Source: UMGS1370 sp963557065 (GTDB lineage Bacteria; Bacillota; Clostridia; Lachnospirales; Lachnospiraceae). Taken from it: a stretch of DNA of 19,262 bases. The notes beneath the pieces were generated by a model that saw only the letters and a list, made by a program, of their open reading frames with translations, was not told the origin of the DNA and ran no database searches. The DNA lies in NCBI GenBank assembly GCA_963557065.1, contig CAUWCT010000028.1, positions 1 through 19,262 of the forward strand, given 5' to 3'. A program made the translations under genes and the position numbers. Each line of letters opens with the position of its first letter. Positions within the stretch are counted from its first letter, which is position 1. This document shows positions 1 to 8,056 of the stretch, in pieces.

Positions 1-88
1 AAATTTTTGTTTTTGCTAAAATTAACTAAATGACATTGATGGCTGAACTGTTACCAGAAATAAATAGATGGAGGAACTAAAATCGGAT

Positions 89-775
89 ATGGACAAAATT
101 TTAGTTTTATGTGATGACAGATGGCATCCTGCAGAAGTAGTAGAGAAAGGATTGGCTTCGCTGGCGGGGGAAGATTATCAGTTTGATATAATAACAAACG
201 CAAAAGAGATTCTTACTCCGGAAATGCTTTTTGAATATCCGATAGTTTTATGCAGCAAGAGCAATAATATAAGTGCAGAAAATACGGAACCATGGTTTGA
301 AGATGGGGTAACGAAAGTGGGGCCAAAAGAGTTTAAAACGTTTGTAGAGAACGGGGGAACATTCCTGGCGGTACACTCTGGAGCTGCATTTTCCGAAAAG
401 TCCTGGGGACAGGAGAAGAAGTTTTGGACTCCTTGTATGGAATATGTGGATTTTGTGGGCTGTCTATTCCATGGGCATCCGAAACGCTGTCCAGTACACG
501 TTCATGTAATAAATCCATCCCATCCGCTTATGAAAGGGGTGGAGGATTTTACAGAATGGGATGAACATTATCAGATTGATGTAATTGCAGATGATGCACA
601 GATCCTGATGGAAAGTTCTTCTGAACCAGGGGGAACCCGACCAGCTGGATATGTGAGAACCATGGGAAAAGGAAAGGTGATCGTCTTGACTCCAGGCCAT
701 ACGCTGGATGTCTGGAGCAATGAAAATTTTCAGAGAATTTTGAAAAATATTCTGAACTGCAATATGGAAGATTAA
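89..775 (+). CDS. ThuA-like domain protein
   Basis: The 228-residue product resembles the ThuA/trehalose-utilisation-like family, which has a class I glutamine amidotransferase-like flavodoxin fold. Visible landmarks are the opening strand with a CDDRWHPAE motif, a central GGTFLAVHSGAAF segment where the family has its nucleophile-elbow-like turn, FHGHP, a WDEHYQ segment and a C-terminal GKGKVIVLTPGH strand. The molecular activity of this family is poorly defined; members often sit in sugar-utilisation loci. An in-frame ATG lies at 68, but nothing resembling a ribosome binding site precedes it. The ATG at 89 has GGAGGA at 70-75, with somewhat long spacing, and puts the first beta strand at the N-terminus, so I prefer 89. 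The gene is followed at once by a hairpin terminator. Its upstream partner genes are outside the window. Family call is fairly sure, function is not. Confidence 0.8.
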   Translation: MDKILVLCDDRWHPAEVVEKGLASLAGEDYQFDIITNAKEILTPEMLFEYPIVLCSKSNNISAENTEPWFEDGVTKVGPKEFKTFVENGGTFLAVHSGAAFSEKSWGQEKKFWTPCMEYVDFVGCLFHGHPKRCPVHVHVINPSHPLMKGVEDFTEWDEHYQIDVIADDAQILMESSSEPGGTRPAGYVRTMGKGKVIVLTPGHTLDVWSNENFQRILKNILNCNMED

Positions 776-790
776 ACACCAAAGAGAATG

Positions 791-818
791 GGGAGGCGTA
801 AGATACGCCTCCCAGCGT
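791..818 (+). terminator. Hairpin terminator after the ThuA-like gene
   Basis: A perfect 10-bp stem (GGGAGGCGTA at 791-800 and TACGCCTCCC at 804-813) closes a 3-nt loop 15 nt after the ThuA-like stop codon and is followed by a moderately T-rich stretch, GTTATTTT. It probably ends transcription of that gene. The T-tract is not ideal, so efficiency is uncertain. Confidence 0.6.
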
Positions 819-824
819 TATTTT

Positions 825-1325
825 CGGATTCTTCCGACAGTCTTTTCATTTTCAAAAGGTATGGGGCTTAGCGGCTACCGCGTGGGATATATTGTCTGTG
901 GAGATCAGATTATGGATACCATGTTTGCCAATGCAGTATCTGTGCTGGGTGCAACGAATACCGTATCTCAAATGGCCGTTTTAGCAGCATTAAGAGACAC
1001 CGGATTTATGAAGGAATTTGAAGATGCGTTTAATTACCGGAGAAAAGCAGCTTATGAAATTTTAAATCAGGTGCCTGGAGTTTCGATGAAAATGCCGGAG
1101 TCAGGATTTTTATGCTGGGTAGATGTATCCAGGTTGGGAAATTCCACAGATATTGCCAGTTATCTGGTAAAAGAAGCAAAGGTTTCTGTCAACGACGGCA
1201 TTAATTATGGAACAGGCGGAGAAGGACATTTGCGGATTGTATTAGGGGTTTACCGCGATAATCAAAAGGTGGTGGACGCTTTGTATCGGATACAGGATGC
1301 GCTGATGCGATATCCGAAACGATAA
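825..1325 (+). pseudogene. 5'-truncated class I/II PLP aminotransferase remnant
   Basis: The frame from about 825 to the stop at 1325 encodes the C-terminal part of a fold-type I aminotransferase. Upstream of the first ATG (861) the same frame reads FSFSKGMGLSGYRVGY, which contains the PLP-binding lysine motif usual for aspartate-aminotransferase-like enzymes. The downstream domain follows, with MKMPESGFLCWVDVS and a closing GEGHLRIVLG containing the substrate-carboxylate-binding arginine. About 165 of the usual 390 or so residues remain, and the large-domain N-terminal half is absent. In-frame sequence upstream of about 825 is the terminator region of the preceding gene, with no ribosome binding site or start. 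I therefore read it as a gene remnant. Translation from 861 would lack the catalytic lysine. The terminator at 1332-1384 follows directly. Confidence 0.8.
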
Positions 1326-1331
1326 TAAAAG

Positions 1332-1384
1332 AAAAACGCACAGACACTGCAGCGAAAGATGAAGCAGGTCTATGCGTTTTTTTA
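1332..1384. terminator. Bidirectional terminator
   Basis: A long imperfect hairpin pairs AAAAACGCACAGAC with GTCTATGCGTTTTT, extended inward by CTGC/GCAG. It has A-tracts on one side and T-tracts on the other, so it can work on both strands. The single mismatch in the outer stem is a tolerated G-U pair when read on the minus strand. It lies between the aminotransferase remnant (plus) and the stop of the GW-repeat protein (minus) and probably serves the latter. Confidence 0.75.
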
Positions 1385-1404
1385 GAATAACAGCAGCAGA
1401 TAAT

Positions 1405-2685
1405 TTACCACACCAGTGCGCCGGATGCATCTACATAATGGCCGTCTGCAGTCCAGATATTGGCAGCCATTTTGCCGTCCCCGTAGAGATAGTATGTCTT
1501 TCCGTCAATGTTATACCAGCCGTTGGACCACATAGCACCGGAGGCGTCCATATAGTACCAGAATCCATTGATATAATTCCAGCCGGTTACCATGGCGCCG
1601 TCCAGATTCAGATAATACCACCGGTTATCCAGGTTCAGCCATCCGGTCTGCATCAGCCCATTTCCGGCCATGTAATACCATTTGCCGTTTACAAGTTGCC
1701 ATCCTGTGGTCATGACTCCATCCGGATTTAAGTAGTACCAGCCATTGTCCAGATAGAGCCATCCGGTCATCATATAGCCGGCATTGTTGAAAAAGTAATA
1801 TTTACCATTGATAAGCTGCCAGCCATTATAAGCATAATCGCCGTTGCCAAAGCGGTAGCGCCAGCCCTGGGAGGTGGAAACCCACGCATTGCCGTTGGTG
1901 GGAGTGATGCCGGGATAATTCGGGTTGTAATGGCCCATGCTGCCAGGCCCTTTGCTGTAATAATCGGAGTGGTCATCTTCAAAATCGGCGTAATCCCGAT
2001 TTTCTTTGGCTTTGTCGGAGTCAATATAAATGTCTTCTGAATAGCTGGACCAGGAGCCGATATACTCATCATCCATGATGGGGCGTACCCGGAACCGGTA
2101 GTATCCTTTGGTCGTCATCCGTCCGGTAAAATCATAGAAATCGGAATCGGTTTTAACAGTGGTTACCAGGTTGCTACCGCGGTACAGACGGACTTCGTAG
2201 CGGTCCGCATTGTCTACCATGGACCAGGAGGCAGTACAGTCATCCCAGTACATGTTTTGGGAGTCGTATAAACTGCCTGGAATCCGGGGCAGGGTGATGT
2301 AGACGGAAAAGTAAGTGTAATCGCTTGTGTCACGTATCCCTTTAGAGAAGGTTGGATCAGACTGATTGGAAGTAATGGAAACGTCTTTTTTGTACATATT
2401 CTTAGGAAACTCATATCCCTCTTCCGCAATCAGATCCACCTGGATCTGGGGAGTTGTGCCTCCCAGCCAGACATCTCCTCCGTTGAGAAACTGCGCGTTG
2501 TCAACCGTATACTCTCTGGAATCTGTAGAAGCGGATACGCCGCCTATGGGAGAACCGGAATCAATAGTTCCCGGAATATCCAATGAGATCTGAATGGATG
2601 TAATTTTCTCTTCGGCAAACGCAGTAACAGCAGCAGAAAGAGTAAACAGTGCGGCGATGATGGCCGTCCGAATGAATTTTATCAT
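1405..2685 (-). CDS. Secreted protein with C-terminal GW cell-wall-binding repeats
   Basis: The 426-residue product starts with a signal peptide (positive MIKFIR, hydrophobic core, AFA cleavage site near residue 24). Residues about 30-130 form an unrecognised beta-rich region. Residues about 132-222 look fibronectin-III-like (YEVRLYRG, YYRFRVRPI). An acidic, Asp/Tyr-rich linker follows, and residues 268-426 carry choline-binding/glucan-binding type repeats. Gly-Trp pairs fall at 288, 308, 328, 348 and 368 with exact 20-residue spacing, and at 389. Such repeats anchor proteins non-covalently to the cell wall. No catalytic domain is visible, although database entries of this type are often labelled amidase because of the repeats alone. 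Its ribosome binding site is AGGGGG 7 nt before the ATG. A consensus promoter lies at 2769-2797 and the terminator at 1332-1384, so it is probably monocistronic. Confidence 0.85.
   Translation of the reverse strand: MIKFIRTAIIAALFTLSAAVTAFAEEKITSIQISLDIPGTIDSGSPIGGVSASTDSREYTVDNAQFLNGGDVWLGGTTPQIQVDLIAEEGYEFPKNMYKKDVSITSNQSDPTFSKGIRDTSDYTYFSVYITLPRIPGSLYDSQNMYWDDCTASWSMVDNADRYEVRLYRGSNLVTTVKTDSDFYDFTGRMTTKGYYRFRVRPIMDDEYIGSWSSYSEDIYIDSDKAKENRDYADFEDDHSDYYSKGPGSMGHYNPNYPGITPTNGNAWVSTSQGWRYRFGNGDYAYNGWQLINGKYYFFNNAGYMMTGWLYLDNGWYYLNPDGVMTTGWQLVNGKWYYMAGNGLMQTGWLNLDNRWYYLNLDGAMVTGWNYINGFWYYMDASGAMWSNGWYNIDGKTYYLYGDGKMAANIWTADGHYVDASGALVW
1408..1824 (-). repeat. 60-nt tandem repeats encoding GW cell-wall-binding units
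   Basis: These are in-frame units of 60 nt (20 residues) within the secreted protein. The pattern per unit is roughly GW, then NGxWYY, then a Gly and Met before the next TGW. Five GW pairs are spaced exactly 20 residues apart and a sixth is spaced 21. Period and motif match the CW-binding-1 (choline-binding-like) repeat family. Confidence 0.8.
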
Positions 2686-2768
2686 GGAAAAACCCCCTTT
2701 GGTATGGGATTGCGCTGCAAGGTGTGCTTTGCGTAATCCTCAAAAATATTCATTTAACTTCTAATAGC

Positions 2769-2797
2769 ATTATACCAAGTTATGGGGCGGCAGTCAA
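2769..2797 (-). promoter_or_regulatory. Sigma-A promoter of the GW-repeat protein gene
   Basis: Read on the minus strand: TTGACT (-35), a 17-nt spacer and TATAAT (-10). This places the start about 75 nt upstream of the GW-repeat protein's ATG. It is one mismatch from full consensus. Confidence 0.75.
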
Positions 2798-2881
2798 AGA
2801 AGTTAGGCATACAAATTTCTGACGAATTTCTTACCATGGCTGACCTGTTACACTTCTCACCAGAAGAGGAAAATCCCTGCA

Positions 2882-2910
2882 TTGACAGTGGAAAGGATGC
2901 CTTTTATAAT
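2882..2910 (+). promoter_or_regulatory. Perfect-consensus sigma-A promoter of the acyltransferase gene
   Basis: TTGACA, a 17-nt spacer and TATAAT: all twelve hexamer bases match the housekeeping consensus. Transcription should start near 2917, giving a leader of about 23-47 nt depending on which start codon is used. It diverges from the minus-strand promoter about 85 nt away. The rest of 2686-2939 holds nothing else that I can support. Confidence 0.8.
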
Positions 2911-2963
2911 AAGGATAGTTCAGGACGGTTATCGGGTGTATGACAGAGGGGAACGTGTTGGGG

Positions 2964-4037
2964 ATGCCTATGAGGGAAGAGGATTTTCGGAAAAAAATCG
3001 TTTGGTTTACATTTGCATTCAGTATTCTGGTGGTATGGGCCCATTCTTTTAATGCAGAATTGTTTATGGGAGCCACGAAAGCAGGGGATCGGATTTATGA
3101 GATAGAGAGCTTTTTTGGAGAAACTGCCGCTCAGATTGCAGTACCAGGCTTTTTTATGCTTTCCGGCTATTTATTTTACCGGGGCTTTACCTGGAAAAAG
3201 CTGGGGAGCAAATGGAAATCCCGAATCCGCAGTGTGCTTGTGCCCTATTTACTGTGGAATGGTTTGTATTATCTGGGATATGTGATCGGAAGCCATCTGC
3301 CTGCAGTAGGGGATTTGATGGGAAAAGGAGAGATCCCGTTTCGTCTGGAGATGTTGGTGGAAGCAATGATTCATCATACCTATTTATACGTATTCTGGTA
3401 TCTTTCCCAATTAATCTGTCTGATTGCTCTGGCTCCGGTTTTGTATGGAGTGTTAAAGCATAGCTGGGCCGGAATTTTGTATCTGACGGCGCTTTTGATT
3501 GTCATTTTGGAAAAAAAGGATCTGCCGGTTGTCAATGAAGACGCTCTTTTTTACTATTCGGCTGCTGGATTTGCAGCGCTGAAGGGAAAAACGTGGATTG
3601 AGGAGAACTGGTCGGGAAAACGTTTTTTTGCCGGAATCCTGATGCTGGCAGCTGCAGCGGGAAACTTTGAATTGGCCGGAAGGACGTATGAGCCGTTTTT
3701 TGCAGTCTGTTACCGTTTTCTTGCACCGGCAGGATTGTGGATGATTGTGGATGAGAGGCGGCTTGGAAGGCCGAGAGTGTGGATGAATTATAATTTTTTT
3801 CTCTATGCCCTGCATTTTGCATTTGTCCGGTTCATTAACAAGGGAGGTGCAATCCTGTTTCATCAGTTGTTTCCGGCAGCAAAAGATACAGGACCGGGTC
3901 TGTGGCCGGCAGGTCTGGTACCCCTTATCCTGTATCTGATTATGCCGTTCATCATGGTAATGATTAGTTCCCGCATCGGATCAGCGTTAAAAAAGATTTG
4001 CCCCAGAGGATTTTATTTGTTAAATGGAGGGCGTTAA
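2964..4037 (+). CDS. Acyltransferase family 3 membrane protein
   Basis: This is a multi-pass membrane protein of the acyltransferase-3 (OafA/WecH-like) family, which moves acyl groups onto cell-surface sugars or polymers. Support: the first helix carries the family's conserved histidine (VVWAHSFN). The second segment has PGFFMLSGYLFYRGF, followed by basic SKWKSRIRSVLVPYLLWN, the usual loop leading into helix 3. Further hydrophobic segments continue to the C-terminus, about ten in all. The length of about 360 residues is normal. The start is ambiguous. ATG 2940 has only a weak ribosome binding site. AGAGGGG at 2945-2951 is well spaced for the TTG at 2958 and a little far for the ATG at 2964, and an ATG at 2970 also exists. 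The acyl acceptor cannot be read from the sequence. The stop overlaps the stop of the convergent M23 peptidase gene. Confidence 0.82.
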   Translation: MPMREEDFRKKIVWFTFAFSILVVWAHSFNAELFMGATKAGDRIYEIESFFGETAAQIAVPGFFMLSGYLFYRGFTWKKLGSKWKSRIRSVLVPYLLWNGLYYLGYVIGSHLPAVGDLMGKGEIPFRLEMLVEAMIHHTYLYVFWYLSQLICLIALAPVLYGVLKHSWAGILYLTALLIVILEKKDLPVVNEDALFYYSAAGFAALKGKTWIEENWSGKRFFAGILMLAAAAGNFELAGRTYEPFFAVCYRFLAPAGLWMIVDERRLGRPRVWMNYNFFLYALHFAFVRFINKGGAILFHQLFPAAKDTGPGLWPAGLVPLILYLIMPFIMVMISSRIGSALKKICPRGFYLLNGGR

Positions 4038-5173
4038 GAGACCGGGACTGCCGGATCGCGAAAACCGTAGATCCGCTCCCACTCTTTTGTGCCCTCTATT
4101 TTTTGTGTTTCAGACTGGTGATTTCGCAGAAATTTTGCCAGTTCATAACAGTTGATCCAGATTTCATTGTTTCCTTCTTTCTGGGATTCGTCAAAAATCA
4201 ACTGAATGCCGAAATGAAGGTGAGATTCGTCAATATTATTGGTATTTTCCGTTGTGCTGTAACCGGTGCGCCCCAGATAGCCGATGACATCTCCGGCCTG
4301 GACAACAGACCCTTCTTTCAGGCAGGACTGGTAGGGATAATTTTTCCGCAGGTGCGCGTAGTAATAATACCGCTTTTTGTCAAAACTGCGGATTCCCAGC
4401 CGCCAGCCGCCGTACTGATTCCAGCCGATGGCTTCAACGATTCCGGATTCCACAGCAATAATGGGAGTTCCGGTCTGCCCTAAAAAATCGTGGCCCAGAT
4501 GCTGTCTGCGGTAGCCGTAATCTCTGGCAGCGCCGAAATCATCATAATCGCTGTAGGGAAAATTTTTTGCAATGGGAGAAAACGCTTTTAATCCATATTG
4601 TCGGGCCCAGACTTTTTGGGGAGCGCTTTCACCTTCTCCCTCTGTGTCAGAGGAAAGCAAAAAGGAAGGGGCCTGAGAGGCAGGAATTTCCGCTTCAAAT
4701 TCGCCCACCATTCCTCCAAGTACAGCGCTGTACGCTTCCAGATAGTAGGGATAATAGTTGAGAGTTTCTGTAAGCTGCTCCATGGTTTTAGATCCGTCTG
4801 TCAGAGTCTGAGCCAGAGCATCCATGTCTTTTTTCTGATAGTGGGAAAAGTCTCCGCCATATTTGGCGCCCAGATACGCCAAAAGCTCGATCCAGTTTAA
4901 GTGGACAGGCGCCTGGCAGGTGTCTACATCATAGCGGAACGCGTCATTTAAAGCCTGAGAGGTGACATTAAAATCCACCCATTTAATGGTGTCTTTTGGG
5001 GCAGGGGCAGCCGTATTCATGCCCGACAGGTCAGGGGGCCAGGGACGGCCGCTTTGGATGGATTTAAACAAGATGGATAAGCTTAAGACGCATAAAAGAA
5101 TCACCTCGGCACAGATGACAGCGCCAGAGGTGAATGATTTGTCTGGAATGAAATGTCTGAAAAATGATTTCAC
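4034..5173 (-). CDS. Membrane-anchored M23 family metallopeptidase
   Basis: The 379-residue protein has a short cytoplasmic N-terminus, one hydrophobic segment at about residues 19-37 (signal anchor), an extracytoplasmic helical region (about 60-165), a low-complexity stretch (about 165-190) and a C-terminal LytM/M23 domain. The zinc ligands of the family are present: H225 and D229 in HLGHD, then H318 and H320 in SHLHFG; H274 in the YYAHL strand is the conserved catalytic histidine. GTPIIAVESGIV and AGDVIGYLGRTGYS are standard M23 strands. Such enzymes cut peptidoglycan peptides. The start is GTG at 5173, with a GGGGGG-rich ribosome binding site about 8 nt upstream. It lies 39 nt behind the MBL-fold gene on the same strand and is likely co-transcribed with it. 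An intact set of ligands suggests an active peptidase. Confidence 0.88.
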   Translation of the reverse strand: MKSFFRHFIPDKSFTSGAVICAEVILLCVLSLSILFKSIQSGRPWPPDLSGMNTAAPAPKDTIKWVDFNVTSQALNDAFRYDVDTCQAPVHLNWIELLAYLGAKYGGDFSHYQKKDMDALAQTLTDGSKTMEQLTETLNYYPYYLEAYSAVLGGMVGEFEAEIPASQAPSFLLSSDTEGEGESAPQKVWARQYGLKAFSPIAKNFPYSDYDDFGAARDYGYRRQHLGHDFLGQTGTPIIAVESGIVEAIGWNQYGGWRLGIRSFDKKRYYYYAHLRKNYPYQSCLKEGSVVQAGDVIGYLGRTGYSTTENTNNIDESHLHFGIQLIFDESQKEGNNEIWINCYELAKFLRNHQSETQKIEGTKEWERIYGFRDPAVPVS

Positions 5174-5212
5174 CGGAAAATCCCCCCTTCTAATAAGAGG
5201 ATATGAGGGGAA

Positions 5213-6016
5213 TTACAACTCCAGAACCGTTTTGTCTTCTGGTACAAATAAGCTGCCGTTATAAAACTCCTGGCCTTCTGCAAGGTAGAGAGACGGACGG
5301 TCAGAGCCATGATCTTCTTCGGTGTGCCAGAGGACCAGATTGGGGATGCTTAGTTCCTGTGCCAACTGACAGGCATCTTTTACAGTGCTGTGGTGTTTTT
5401 CATAAGGTTTGTATTTGTCCCGTTCTTCATAAAGACAGAAGGCTTCATGAAGCAGCCAGGAACTTCCTTCCACATAAGAACGGCAGAGGGGATGGAAGGG
5501 CTCGTCCCCTGCACAGGTAAGTCTGCGCCCGTCTTTCAGCGTAAATGTATATCCGAATTGTTTTGCTTTTGTGGAATGAATATCAAAAAACGTGACGTCA
5601 TGTCCAAGGATGTTTAGAGTCTGACCATCCACAACGCCGGTTAAACAGATTCTGGATTCAAACAGATCCGTCACTTTGCCGGGGAGAGTCAGACGGCATA
5701 AAGTCCGGATAGTTTCAGTCAGTTCTTCATGACAGTATATGCACAGATTGCCCGGATATTTGCCGGCGAGAATGCGGCTGCCAATCATGCGTACCATCCA
5801 GACAATCCCTAAAATGTGATCAGTGTGTTCGTGGGTGACAAAAATATGGTGAATCCGATCCAGAGGAATGTCCATTTCCTGGAGAATGGACAAAATCCGG
5901 TTGCCGCCTCCTGCATCTGTCATAAAATAGTCTTCTCCATCCCGAATTGCAAAACAGGTATTGTAATTGCGGATCACTCCGGCGTGTCCGGTCCCAAATA
6001 TGTATAATTGTTCCAT
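5213..6016 (-). CDS. MBL-fold metallohydrolase (RNase Z-like subgroup)
   Basis: The 267-residue protein has the metallo-beta-lactamase hallmark THEHTDH (H62, H64, D66, H67) after a TDAGGGNR strand. A later metal aspartate lies in LTCAGDEP and a C-terminal histidine in LVLWHTEED. The arrangement GTGHAGVIRNYNTCFAI ... DAGGG is typical of the RNase Z/AtsA-like group of small MBL hydrolases. It lacks an obvious tRNase Z exosite arm and is short for a housekeeping RNase Z, so the substrate is unknown. No signal peptide is seen, so it is cytoplasmic. AGGGAAG precedes the ATG. It is the first gene of a two-gene operon with the M23 peptidase and diverges from fbp across about 93 nt. Confidence 0.82.
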   Translation of the reverse strand: MEQLYIFGTGHAGVIRNYNTCFAIRDGEDYFMTDAGGGNRILSILQEMDIPLDRIHHIFVTHEHTDHILGIVWMVRMIGSRILAGKYPGNLCIYCHEELTETIRTLCRLTLPGKVTDLFESRICLTGVVDGQTLNILGHDVTFFDIHSTKAKQFGYTFTLKDGRRLTCAGDEPFHPLCRSYVEGSSWLLHEAFCLYEERDKYKPYEKHHSTVKDACQLAQELSIPNLVLWHTEEDHGSDRPSLYLAEGQEFYNGSLFVPEDKTVLEL

Positions 6017-6029
6017 GATTCTTCCCTAC

Positions 6030-6058
6030 TTCCCATTTTTTTAAAAGTATGTTACTAT
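6030..6058 (+). promoter_or_regulatory. Candidate promoter of the fbp operon
   Basis: TTCCCA (-35, 4 of 6 matches), a 17-nt spacer and TACTAT (-10), preceded by TG one base upstream (extended -10). It lies in the short divergent gap between the MBL gene and fbp and would give a leader of about 45 nt. The weak -35 makes this tentative. Confidence 0.4.
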
Positions 6059-6109
6059 AAATCCAAAGAAAATGCAATGCGTGTGCAGAAAATAGAGAGG
6101 GCTTATGCG

Positions 6110-8056
6110 ATGAGGGATTTGGCTTATTTGAAACTTTTGTCCAGGGAATACCCATCCATCCGGGCAGCTTCCGGAGAAATGATCAACCTGAAGGCAATCC
6201 AGGGGCTTCCCAAAGGAACTGAATATTTTTTCAGTGATCTGCATGGAGAACATGAGGCATTTATCCATCTGCTCCGGTCTGCTTCCGGCATTATCCGGGA
6301 GAAAATCAAAGCTACGTTTGGTTACATCATTCCGGAAGAAGAGCAGGTAGAACTGGCAAACCTGATCTACTATCCGGATCGGAACCTGCGCAGGATGACG
6401 GAAGAGGGGCGCAATACAGAGGACTGGCAGAGAATTACGATTTACCGTCTGGTCAATATCTGCAAAGAGGTTTCTTCCAAATACAGCCGTTCCAAAGTGC
6501 GCAAAAAGATGCCTTTGTCCTTTGCATATATTATTGACGAATTGCTTCATGTTGATTATAATGACGAAAATAAGAAAGTCTATTACAGCGAGATTATCCG
6601 GTCAATTATTGATATACAGATTGCGGATCAGTTTATTGTGGCATTGTGCGAACTGATTCAAAATCTGACCATTGACAGCCTTCATATTATTGGAGATATT
6701 TTTGACAGGGGACCCCGCGCAGACTTGATTATGAATGAACTGATGCAGTTTCATGATGTAGACATTCAGTGGGGAAACCACGATATTGACTGGATGGGCG
6801 CTGCCACAGGCAATCTGGCCTGTATCTGCAACGTGCTTCGGATTGCCATCAGTTATAATAACTTTGATGTACTGGAAGAGGGATACGGGATCAATTTAAG
6901 GCCGTTGTCCATGTTTGCCGCCAAAGTATATCAGGATGACCCATGTGAACGGTTTGCGCCCCACATTCTGGATGAAAATATTTATGATGCAGTGGAACCG
7001 GGGCTGGCGGCCAAGATGCACAAGGCTATTGCAGTTATTCAGTTTAAGATTGAGGGGCAGATTATCAAACGCCATCCCGAATACCACATGGAGGAGCGGA
7101 TTCTCCTTTCGCATATTGATTTTTCAAAAGGAACTGTAACCATCAAAGAAAAAGAATATTCCATGATGGATATGAGATTTCCTACTGTAAATCCGGAAGC
7201 GCCCCTGAAACTTACCAGAGAAGAGGAAGAACTGCTCCACACTCTGCAGATGTCATTTCAGCACAACACCCTTCTTCACCAGCATGTAAAGTTTTTATAT
7301 TCCCATGGAAGTATGTACAAATGTTACAATTCCAACCTGCTTTACCATGGATGTATCCCCATGAAGGGGGATGGAAGTTTTGACGGCATCCGGTTTGGTG
7401 AAAGGGAATACTTTGGAAAAGCGTTATTAGATTATGTGGATAAAATTGTTCAGGATGCCTATTTCCTTCCGGAAGGAGCGCCTGGAAAAGAGGATGCCAG
7501 GGACTTTATGTGGTATCTCTGGTGCGGTTCTAAATCCCCGGTATTTGGCAAGGATAAAATGACCACATTTGAACATTATTTTATTGAAGAAGAGTCTGCC
7601 CATAAAGAAAACTATAATCCCTATTATCAGTTGAGCCAGAGGGAAGAATACTGTGACAAAATTTTAGAAGAATTCGGGCTTTCAAAAGACGGTTCTCACA
7701 TTATCAACGGTCATGTTCCGGTTAAGATTAAAGATGGGGAAAAGCCGGTAAAGGGAGGTGGAAAGCTGTTTATCATAGACGGCGGTCTTTCTAAGGCATA
7801 CCAGTCCAAGACCGGCATTGCAGGATATACATTGATTTACAATTCCCACCATCTGGCTCTGGCAGAGCATAAACCATTTGATCCGGCCAGGGAAACCACG
7901 CCCACTGTCCACATTGTAGAAACTATGAAAAAACGGATTATGGTAGGCGATACGGATAAGGGAGCAGAACTGGCGGAACAGATCCGGGATTTAAAGGAAC
8001 TGATTGCCGCTTACCGAAACGGTAGCCTGAAAGAAAGGATTGAACTGACAAAATGA
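6110..8056 (+). CDS. fbp: Fructose-1,6-bisphosphatase, class III
   Basis: This is the gluconeogenic enzyme that hydrolyses fructose 1,6-bisphosphate to fructose 6-phosphate. The class III (Bacillus subtilis Fbp-like) form is a metallophosphoesterase of about 640-670 residues. Visible here: the family opening INLKAIQGLPKGTEYFFSDLHGE, with metal ligands near residues 43-45; GDIFDRGP near 195; GNHDIDWMGA near 222; then LLYHGCIPM, INGHVPVK and FIIDGGLSKAYQ near the C-terminus. The long insert between the first and second metal motifs is typical of the class. The frame is open back to 6008, but the ATG at 6110 has AGAGAGGG 8 nt upstream and gives 648 residues in line with the family. Upstream ATGs at 6008 and 6077 lack a site, and 6008 would overlap the divergent MBL start. 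The stop overlaps the next start (ATGA). Confidence 0.93.
   Translation: MRDLAYLKLLSREYPSIRAASGEMINLKAIQGLPKGTEYFFSDLHGEHEAFIHLLRSASGIIREKIKATFGYIIPEEEQVELANLIYYPDRNLRRMTEEGRNTEDWQRITIYRLVNICKEVSSKYSRSKVRKKMPLSFAYIIDELLHVDYNDENKKVYYSEIIRSIIDIQIADQFIVALCELIQNLTIDSLHIIGDIFDRGPRADLIMNELMQFHDVDIQWGNHDIDWMGAATGNLACICNVLRIAISYNNFDVLEEGYGINLRPLSMFAAKVYQDDPCERFAPHILDENIYDAVEPGLAAKMHKAIAVIQFKIEGQIIKRHPEYHMEERILLSHIDFSKGTVTIKEKEYSMMDMRFPTVNPEAPLKLTREEEELLHTLQMSFQHNTLLHQHVKFLYSHGSMYKCYNSNLLYHGCIPMKGDGSFDGIRFGEREYFGKALLDYVDKIVQDAYFLPEGAPGKEDARDFMWYLWCGSKSPVFGKDKMTTFEHYFIEEESAHKENYNPYYQLSQREEYCDKILEEFGLSKDGSHIINGHVPVKIKDGEKPVKGGGKLFIIDGGLSKAYQSKTGIAGYTLIYNSHHLALAEHKPFDPARETTPTVHIVETMKKRIMVGDTDKGAELAEQIRDLKELIAAYRNGSLKERIELTK

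Noticed and set aside
39..54. A 16-nt stretch matching 2836-2851 at 15 of 16 positions, possibly a dispersed repeat.
   Set aside because: Flanks do not align beyond a few bases, and a single short match in 19 kb is not enough to claim a repeat.
861..1325. An intact small aminotransferase-like gene starting at ATG 861.
   Set aside because: It would exclude the PLP lysine that lies in frame just upstream, and it has no ribosome binding site. A truncated remnant explains the data better.
1372..1731. A plus-strand open frame of 119 codons antisense to the GW-repeat gene.
   Set aside because: It is the shadow of a 60-nt repeat array in another frame, with no ribosome binding site and no family resemblance.
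1404..1884. A possible CRISPR-like or non-coding repeat array because of its regular 60-nt period.
   Set aside because: The units are degenerate, contiguous and in frame, and encode a known cell-wall-binding repeat.
2782..2943. An open frame of about 54 codons (or 35 from ATG 2836) ending in an ATGA overlap with the ATG at 2940, suggesting a leader peptide.
   Set aside because: No ribosome binding site precedes either ATG. The frame runs across both divergent promoters, and the mapped-by-eye promoter at 2882-2910 starts transcription inside it.
3998..4483. A plus-strand open frame of 161 codons overlapping the M23 peptidase gene.
   Set aside because: The minus-strand M23 gene has intact zinc motifs and a good ribosome binding site. 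The antisense frame has neither.
4574..4590. A CcpA cre-like sequence (GAAAACGCTTTT).
   Set aside because: It lies deep inside the M23 coding region and matches the site only partly, with no nearby promoter.
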